Shown one piece after another: positions 1-4,679 of a stretch of DNA of 5,320 nt. The stretch spans positions 1 to 5,320 of the forward strand of contig DOUV01000402.1 in the NCBI GenBank assembly GCA_003520455.1. The letters run 5' to 3'. Each line of letters starts with the position of its first letter. Within the stretch, counting starts at the first letter, position 1. Below the pieces are notes generated by a model. It was not told the DNA's origin. It saw only the letters and a program-made list of their open reading frames with translations, and made no database searches. The translations under genes and the position numbers were made by a program. This DNA is from Chloroflexota bacterium (GTDB taxonomy: Bacteria > Chloroflexota > Anaerolineae > Ardenticatenales > Ardenticatenaceae).

Positions 1-82
1 CGCCGGCTCTCGGGCTTCCCCTTCCAGGGGGAGCGCCGCGCTGTGCGGGCCGGGCAGGGATCACCGGGGGAAGGAGCCGTTC
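1..82 (+). other. Leader region upstream of the dehydrogenase-kinase fusion gene
   Basis: This is the only upstream sequence available and holds no supportable gene. It is very GC-rich. A weak hairpin can be drawn at about 15-33 (CTTCCCC, loop TTCCA, GGGGGAG, with one G-T pair). It has no following T-run, so I do not call it a terminator. I see no convincing -35/-10 pair. The only clear signal is the ribosome binding site at its 3' end. The promoter of the cluster may lie upstream of the window. Confidence 0.4.
71..76 (+). promoter_or_regulatory. Ribosome binding site for the GTG start at 83
   Basis: AAGGAG lies six bases before the GTG at 83, within the purine-rich run GGGGGAAGGAG. This is near-ideal Shine-Dalgarno sequence and spacing. 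It supports GTG as the true start, and the protein then begins exactly where dehydrogenases of this family begin (MTKPRILVAD). Confidence 0.85.
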
Positions 83-1900
83 GTGACCAAACCGAGAATC
101 CTGGTCGCTGATCCACTGGCCCCGGACGCTCTCTCCATTCTGGGCGAACAGGCCGACGTGGACCAGCGGTATGAGCTGACCCACGAGCGCCTGGTCGAGA
201 TCATCGGCGACTACGATGCCCTGGTGGTGCGCAGCCGTACGAAGGTGACGGCCGATGTCATTCGCGCGGGTAGACGCCTGAAGGTCATCGGCCGGGCCGG
301 AGTGGGGCTCGATTCCATCGATGTGGACAGTGCCCGGGCTCAGGGCATCGCGGTGGTCAATAGCCCTGAGGCGGTCACGGTTGCCGTGGCCGAGCACACG
401 CTGGGCTTGATGCTCTGCCTGGCGCGCCAGATTCCGTATGCCGACGCCGCGCTTCGGCGCGGCGAGTGGCTGAAGTCCGCGCTGCTGGGCAGCGAGCTCA
501 TGGGCAAGACCCTCGGGATTGTCGGACTGGGCCGCATCGGCTCGGCGGTGTCGCAGCGGGCCGGTGCCTTTGGCATGCTGGTCATCGCCCACGATCCGTA
601 CCTCTCGGCCGAACAGATCCGCGAGCGTGGCGCCGAGCCAGTGTCGATGGGTGAGCTCCTGAGCCAATCCGACTACATCTCGATCCACGTGCCGCTGACG
701 CCGGAGACCGAGGGGTTGATCGGCCGGCACCACCTGGCCATGCTGAAGCCCAACGCGCGCCTCGTCTGCTGTGCGCGCGGGAAGGTCGTGGACGAGGCGG
801 CGCTGATCGCCGCGCTGGACGAAGGCCGCCTCGCGGGGGTGGCTCTGGACGTCTTCGCGGTCGAGCCCCTGCCAGCCGACAGCCCGCTCCTGCGCTCGAA
901 CAAGGTCGTGGTGACACCCCACATTGGCGCCAACACGGTCGAGGGACAGGCGGCTGTCGGTTTCGATACCGCGCGCCGGGTGTTGGCGCTGTTGCACGGC
1001 GATCATCCCTCGGTGGCACCGCCGCCCGGTTCGTTCCTGCGTAAGGGCTTCGAGCGCGGCCGCGATTGGACCGATCCGGGCCAACTGCAGCTGCGCATCG
1101 TGCCGCTGAGGACTATCTCGTTGCACGAGCAGTATGATCCATTGCGCGTCGATCGGCTGGCGACTCTGCTGCGCAAGGATCAAACGCTCTACAATCCGGT
1201 CCTCGTGACCAGGATCCCCGGCATGCAGCAGTACGTCGTCCTGGACGGGGCGGCGCGCGTCTCGGCGCTGTGTGAGTTGGGCTGTCGCGACGGGCTGGTA
1301 CAGATCATCGACTACACCGACCCCAGTATCGGGGTTGGTCGCTGGCACCATCTGCTCCGCGGCATCCCGGCCGAGAGCTTCCTGGACGATATCCAGCAGA
1401 TTCCGCAGGTGCGCCTGGAGCGCGCGACCCTGGCGGACGCCGAGCGGGCACTGGCGCTGCGCGAGATTTGCTGTATCCTGGTCTTCGCCGATGGTCAGGT
1501 TCGCGGGGTTCACGCGGGCACTGATCTGGCAGCGCAGATCGAGGTGATCAACGCGGTGGTGGGCCTCTATCGCGGCAAGGCCGAAGTCTTTCGCCTGGCC
1601 GCTCGGCGTGCCGATCGCCTGTGGGTCGAGGGCGAGTCCTTCAATATCGCCCTGATCTTCCCCGCGTTCACACCCGAAGAAGTGCTGAAAATGGCCCGTA
1701 ACGGCGCTCGCCTGCCGATGGGCATCACCCGTCACATCGTGCCGGGGCGCGCCCTGGGTCTCGGCGTGAGTCTCGACCTGCTGCGTGCCGACGTCCCGCT
1801 CGACGAGAAGAATGCCCGGCTGCAGCACCTGGTGCGGACCCGGATCCAACAGAAGAAGGTGCGGCTCTATCAGGAGCCGGTGTTTGTGTTTGACGAGTGA
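83..1900 (+). CDS. serA: D-3-phosphoglycerate dehydrogenase-type enzyme fused to a SerK/SbnI-like serine kinase (ParB-fold) domain
   Basis: This 605-residue cytoplasmic protein has two enzyme-like halves in one unbroken frame. Residues 1-306 form an NAD-dependent 2-hydroxyacid dehydrogenase closest in pattern to phosphoglycerate dehydrogenase. Visible are the substrate-loop motifs VRSRTKVTADVI (49-60) and GRAGVGLDSID (70-80), the Rossmann motif GLGRIG (148-153), acidic D171 favouring NAD over NADP, and the catalytic trio R232, E261 and H280. The usual C-terminal ACT regulatory domain is absent. A Pro-rich linker (about 307-335) leads to residues 336-605, which resemble free serine kinases: LHEQYDP (E349), VLDGAAR (D388), W421 and the near-C-terminal MGITRHIVPGRAL (546-558). 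The spacing E349-D388-W421 equals that I recall for archaeal SerK E30-D69-W102. The DGHHR motif reads DGAAR here, so kinase activity is uncertain. Expected chemistry is 3-phosphoglycerate/phosphohydroxypyruvate interconversion plus serine phosphorylation. Another 2-hydroxyacid substrate is possible. The symbol applies to the N-terminal half only. Confidence 0.88.
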   Translation: MTKPRILVADPLAPDALSILGEQADVDQRYELTHERLVEIIGDYDALVVRSRTKVTADVIRAGRRLKVIGRAGVGLDSIDVDSARAQGIAVVNSPEAVTVAVAEHTLGLMLCLARQIPYADAALRRGEWLKSALLGSELMGKTLGIVGLGRIGSAVSQRAGAFGMLVIAHDPYLSAEQIRERGAEPVSMGELLSQSDYISIHVPLTPETEGLIGRHHLAMLKPNARLVCCARGKVVDEAALIAALDEGRLAGVALDVFAVEPLPADSPLLRSNKVVVTPHIGANTVEGQAAVGFDTARRVLALLHGDHPSVAPPPGSFLRKGFERGRDWTDPGQLQLRIVPLRTISLHEQYDPLRVDRLATLLRKDQTLYNPVLVTRIPGMQQYVVLDGAARVSALCELGCRDGLVQIIDYTDPSIGVGRWHHLLRGIPAESFLDDIQQIPQVRLERATLADAERALALREICCILVFADGQVRGVHAGTDLAAQIEVINAVVGLYRGKAEVFRLAARRADRLWVEGESFNIALIFPAFTPEEVLKMARNGARLPMGITRHIVPGRALGLGVSLDLLRADVPLDEKNARLQHLVRTRIQQKKVRLYQEPVFVFDE

Positions 1901-1931
1901 TGGTCGGTGAGGCGAGTGGCACGAGAACTCC

Positions 1932-1960
1932 CAGTTCCTGGAGCCAGGGGGCAGGAACTG
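1932..1960 (+). repeat. Perfect 9-bp inverted repeat (hairpin) between the fusion gene and iorA
   Basis: CAGTTCCTG (1932-1940) and CAGGAACTG (1952-1960) are exact reverse complements separated by 11 bases. The transcript could form a 9-bp stem ending 20 bases before the iorA ATG and just before its weak ribosome binding site. No T-run follows, so it is not a standard intrinsic terminator. It could be an mRNA processing or stability element, a translational control hairpin, or a protein operator. The right arm contains GCAGGAAC, which recurs after iorB at 4553-4560. It may therefore be part of a dispersed intergenic repeat. Confidence 0.6.
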
Positions 1961-1964
1961 CTCT

Positions 1965-1971
1965 GGAAAGG
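1965..1971 (+). promoter_or_regulatory. Probable ribosome binding site for iorA
   Basis: GGAAAGG ends nine bases before ATG 1981. It is weaker than the sites of the first and last genes. It supports the start at 1981, where the family's conserved N-terminus begins, over the earlier in-frame GTG 1897 or ATG 1900. Confidence 0.45.
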
Positions 1972-1980
1972 CGGCTGGTG

Positions 1981-3852
1981 ATGATCCGCGAGGTCCTTCT
2001 TGGCAATGAGGCGATTGGGCGCGGGCTGGTGGAGGGTGGCTGCCGCCTGGTCGCGGCCTATCCGGGAACGCCAAGTTCGGAGGTTCTGCCCGCCGTTGTC
2101 CGCTTCAAGGAACAGCTCGGTCTGGACATCTACGCCGAGTGGTCAATCAACGAGAAGAGCGCGCTCGAGGTGGCCCTGGCTGCCAGCTGGTCCGGGCTGC
2201 GCGCAGCGGCGGTGATGAAGCAGGTGGGGCTCAACGTGGCGGCCGACCCGCTGTTGAGCGCGGCCTATACCGGTGTCAACGGTGGCCTGGTGATCGTGGT
2301 TGCCGACGACCCCGGCCTGCACTCCTCTCAGACCGAGCAGGATAGCCGCCTCTTCGGCCTGTTTGCGAAGGTGCCGGTGCTCGATCCGTCGACACCGCAG
2401 GAAGCCAGGGCGATGGCCCGGGCCGCCTTCGAGCTGTCCGAGCGCTTCAAGGTGCCCGTGATCCTACGGCCCACTATCCGGATCTGCCACGGCAAGCAGG
2501 ATGTGCTCTTCGAGGGCGTGACCGGCGTGACCCGCCCGGTTCGCTTTGAGAAGGATCCAACCCGCTGGGCGGCCACGCCGCGCTACCGCTTCTTCCTCCA
2601 CAAGGAGCTCAATGAAAAGCTGGCCCGGATCGAGACCGAGTTTGAGAGTTCGCCCCTGAACTCTGGAGGTCTCTCCGAGGATGGCAACGGCCGCCACCAT
2701 CGTCTGGGCATTGTCGCGGGCGGGGTCTGCCATCCGAACATCGTGGACCTGCTGGCCGAAGTGGGCTTGAGCGGCGAGGTCCCCGTGCTCAAAATTGGGA
2801 CGCCCTACCCGCTGCCGCCCCGCCTACTTGCCGGCTTCGCGGCCCGCTGCGACCACGTTCTGATCCTGGAAGAGCCCGACGCGGTCATCGAGCTCCAACT
2901 GGACGACCGCCGCCACATCCATGGCCGGCTCGACGGTACGGTGCCCAATGCCGGCGAGCTCACACCCGAAGTGCTCTACGAGATCCTGAGCGATCTCTCG
3001 ACCCGGCTGGGCCTGGCGGTTAGCCTGCCCGCTCTGGCTGACCCCGCGCTCGATGCGTTGCTGGGCAACCTCGACCTGCCGGTGCGCAAGCCCCGGCTGT
3101 GTCCGGGCTGCTCGCATCGGTCCTCGTTCTTCGCGATCCGCCGCTCGTTGCCCAAAGCAATCTACCCGGGCGACATCGGCTGCTACACGTTGGGCACCAA
3201 CCTGCGGGCGGTGGATACGGTACTCGACATGGGCGCCTCGGTCAATATGGCCGCTGGCTTCTACCAGGCCTACAAGCTGGCTGGCGAGCAGCGTCCGATC
3301 GTAGCGACCATCGGTGACTCGACCTTTTTGCACAGTGGCATCACGGGGCTGGCCAACGCCGTCCACACCGGGGCCCGTTTCATCCTGGTGATTCTGGACA
3401 ACACCGTGACCGCGATGACCGGCTTCCAGCCCACCCCCGACTCCGAGCGGCTGGCCGACGGCCGCGGCGAGGGGACGCGCGTTCGCATCCAGGAGATCGT
3501 GAGGGCAGTGGGCGTGCGGTTCATCCGGCAGGTCGATCCCTATGAGATTGACCATTTCAAGCACCTTTTGAAAGAGGCGGAGGCGTTTACCAGAGCGCCG
3601 GACGGGGGCGTGGCGGTGATTCTGGCCGAGCGCGCCTGCGTGCTCTACGACCCGTCTCCCGTGCGCGCGGCCCCGATCAAGGTCACCGTCGACGATGCCT
3701 GCGACGGCTGCAAATACTGCCTGGTGGCCTTCGAGTGCCCGGCGCTGGTGATGAACGTGACGGCGGGGAAGGTGGAGATCGATCGTCGCACCTGCGTCGA
3801 CTGCGGTGAGTGCATTGATTCGTGCTACAAGGGGCTCATCATTCCGATGTGA
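1981..3852 (+). CDS. iorA: Indolepyruvate:ferredoxin oxidoreductase, alpha (large) subunit
   Basis: This is the 623-residue catalytic subunit of a thiamine-diphosphate 2-oxoacid:ferredoxin oxidoreductase, which converts arylpyruvates plus CoA to aryl-acetyl-CoA, CO2 and reduced ferredoxin. In order: a pyrimidine-binding domain with LLGNEAIGRG (6-15), YPGTPSSEV (27-35), NEKSALEVA (57-65), GLNVAADP (83-90) and DDPGLHSSQTEQDSR (109-123); a middle transketolase-C-like domain (about 241-345); a diphosphate-binding domain with CPGCSHR (374-380), GDIGCYTLG (397-405), GDSTFLHSG (445-453) and LDNTVTAMTG (472-481), where D446 and N474 should hold Mg-ThDP; and a C-terminal ferredoxin domain with two four-cysteine sets (C574/577/580/586 and C605/608/611/615), each able to bind a [4Fe-4S] cluster. 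Length fits the family. Start 1981 gives the canonical N-terminus; ATG 1900, overlapping the upstream stop as TGATG, would add 27 unconserved residues. iorB follows after 134 bases. The cytoplasmic complex is typically oxygen-sensitive. Confidence 0.95.
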   Translation: MIREVLLGNEAIGRGLVEGGCRLVAAYPGTPSSEVLPAVVRFKEQLGLDIYAEWSINEKSALEVALAASWSGLRAAAVMKQVGLNVAADPLLSAAYTGVNGGLVIVVADDPGLHSSQTEQDSRLFGLFAKVPVLDPSTPQEARAMARAAFELSERFKVPVILRPTIRICHGKQDVLFEGVTGVTRPVRFEKDPTRWAATPRYRFFLHKELNEKLARIETEFESSPLNSGGLSEDGNGRHHRLGIVAGGVCHPNIVDLLAEVGLSGEVPVLKIGTPYPLPPRLLAGFAARCDHVLILEEPDAVIELQLDDRRHIHGRLDGTVPNAGELTPEVLYEILSDLSTRLGLAVSLPALADPALDALLGNLDLPVRKPRLCPGCSHRSSFFAIRRSLPKAIYPGDIGCYTLGTNLRAVDTVLDMGASVNMAAGFYQAYKLAGEQRPIVATIGDSTFLHSGITGLANAVHTGARFILVILDNTVTAMTGFQPTPDSERLADGRGEGTRVRIQEIVRAVGVRFIRQVDPYEIDHFKHLLKEAEAFTRAPDGGVAVILAERACVLYDPSPVRAAPIKVTVDDACDGCKYCLVAFECPALVMNVTAGKVEIDRRTCVDCGECIDSCYKGLIIPM

Positions 3853-3986
3853 GAGTGGCCGAGCGGATACAGCCGAACTGTCCTTCGCCGTCTTCGTGAT
3901 ACGTGCACGCCGCCGTTCATGCATCGCGCACCACGAATATCAGTGCTGCAATGCGCCCCAGTCTATCATAGGCAGCAGGTAACCGT

Positions 3987-4553
3987 ATGAAACTACAACT
4001 TTTGGTGGCCGGCGTGGGCGGCCAGGGCATTTTGTTCATCACCAGGCTGCTGGAGACGGCCGCCCTCGCGCGCGGTCAGAGCGTGATCGGCGCCGAGACC
4101 CATGGGATGAGCCAGCGGGGCGGATCGGTGGCATCCCACTTCAAGCTCGGGGACTACCACAGCCCGATGGTGCGCCGTGGCACCGCCGATTGCCTGATCG
4201 CCATGGACGCTAGCGAGGCTTACCGCAACCTGGCATTCCTGCGCCCGGGTGGCCTGGTCTTCGTCAATGCGCGTGACGGCCAGTTTCCGAAACCGGAGAT
4301 TCAGGAAGCGCTGATCCGGTGCGGCATTCAGGTTTTCTCGATCGATGCCGATGCGCTCGCGATGAGCCTGGGCGCCCCCAACCTGGCCAATGTTGCGCTG
4401 TTGGGGCTGGCGGTCTCCCACCCGGACTTCCCGTTCGACGACCAGGAGGTCCGGCAGGCGATCGGCGCCATCAGCCCCGTTCGCTACTATGAGCTGAACC
4501 TCAAGGCGCTGTCCGAGGGGCAGCGGGGAGCAAAGGAAGCAGGGAGCAGGTAG
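3987..4553 (+). CDS. iorB: Indolepyruvate:ferredoxin oxidoreductase, beta (small) subunit
   Basis: This 188-residue partner of IorA is the gamma-type subunit of 2-oxoacid:ferredoxin oxidoreductases, which is thought to bind CoA and complete the active site. Visible motifs are LVAGVGGQGILFITRLL at residues 6-22 with the glycine-rich loop G9-V-G-G-Q-G14, AETHGMSQRGGSVASH at 36-51, and PNLANVALLG at 131-140, all typical of IorB. Its length is near that of stand-alone IorB proteins. AGG at 3977-3979, seven bases before ATG 3987, is a modest ribosome binding site. The last residues (about 178-188, after NLKALSEG) are encoded by purine-rich repeat-like DNA that continues past the stop, so the tail may be a recent extension rather than conserved protein. 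Order and direction with iorA match the standard two-gene arrangement. Confidence 0.95.
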   Translation: MKLQLLVAGVGGQGILFITRLLETAALARGQSVIGAETHGMSQRGGSVASHFKLGDYHSPMVRRGTADCLIAMDASEAYRNLAFLRPGGLVFVNARDGQFPKPEIQEALIRCGIQVFSIDADALAMSLGAPNLANVALLGLAVSHPDFPFDDQEVRQAIGAISPVRYYELNLKALSEGQRGAKEAGSR

Positions 4554-4620
4554 CAGGAACGTGCCCGCACGGCTTCCTCGTTGGAGCGAACAGTGTGTGG
4601 CTATTGTGCTCCCTGCTCCT
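4534..4620 (+). repeat. Imperfect long-spaced inverted repeat around the iorB stop codon
   Basis: AGCAGGGAGCA (4538-4548) is an exact reverse complement of TGCTCCCTGCT (4607-4617). With a one-base bulge, pairing extends to AGGA/TCCT (4534-4537 with 4617-4620). The arms are separated by 58 bases, and the left arm lies inside the last iorB codons. The left side also shows tandem variants of one unit: GAAGCAGG, GGAGCAGG and GTAGCAGG (4536-4557). No T-run follows, so this is not a classical terminator. It looks like an intergenic repeat element with facing ends, or an mRNA structure separating iorB from the next gene. The remainder of the gap (4621-4658) shows nothing further. Confidence 0.55.
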
Positions 4621-4658
4621 CGATCGGATGAAGAGCGGTGTCTCCCTCTCGAAACGTG

Positions 4659-4670
4659 CCTTGATCAAGG
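4659..4670. promoter_or_regulatory. 12-bp perfect palindrome overlapping the ribosome binding site
   Basis: CCTTGATCAAGG is a perfect palindrome whose right half provides the AAGG of the ribosome binding site AAGGAG (4667-4672) of the next gene. It could be an operator for a dimeric regulator. In RNA it could only form a short stem with a tight loop. A 12-bp palindrome can arise by chance in a sequence this long, so its role is a guess. Confidence 0.35.
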
Positions 4671-4672
4671 AG
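4667..4672 (+). promoter_or_regulatory. Ribosome binding site deciding the TTG start at 4680
   Basis: AAGGAG lies seven bases before TTG 4680. No ATG or GTG in this frame lies near the conserved N-terminus of the family; the first downstream in-frame ATG is in the middle of the FAD-binding domain. This site is therefore what identifies TTG as the start codon. Confidence 0.8.
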
Positions 4673-4679
4673 CCTTCCC

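Noticed and set aside
15..33. Hairpin at the window start as a terminator of an upstream gene
   Set aside because: The stem is short with a G-T pair and no T-run follows; the upstream gene is not in view.
582..1019. Open frame on the minus strand opposite the dehydrogenase half
   Set aside because: Its composition is almost only Arg, Pro, Gly, Ala and Ser, typical of an antisense shadow of a GC-rich gene. The + strand frame has full dehydrogenase motifs.
1088..1900. A chromosome-partitioning ParB function for the second half of the fusion protein
   Set aside because: There is no helix-turn-helix DNA-binding domain and no ParB GERR box. The C-terminal GITRHIVPGRAL motif fits the SerK/SbnI branch rather than partitioning proteins.
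3851..3890. tRNA-Ser-like 5' sequence (GTGGCCGAGCGG at 3855-3866) directly after the iorA stop
   Set aside because: The 12-base match to a tRNA-Ser D-arm is striking, but I find no anticodon stem of proper size, no GGTTCGAAT-type T-arm and no matching acceptor 3' end downstream. At most it is a fragment; chance is equally possible.
2824..3924. Long open frame on the minus strand opposite iorA
   Set aside because: It lies antisense to the conserved iorA coding region, its translation is rich in Arg, His, Gly and Ala as expected of a GC-rich shadow frame, and it shows no recognisable motif.
3941..3969. Possible promoter before iorB with TATCAT as -10
   Set aside because: No hexamer resembling TTGACA lies 16-18 bases upstream, so I do not list it as a promoter; the -10-like word alone is weak.
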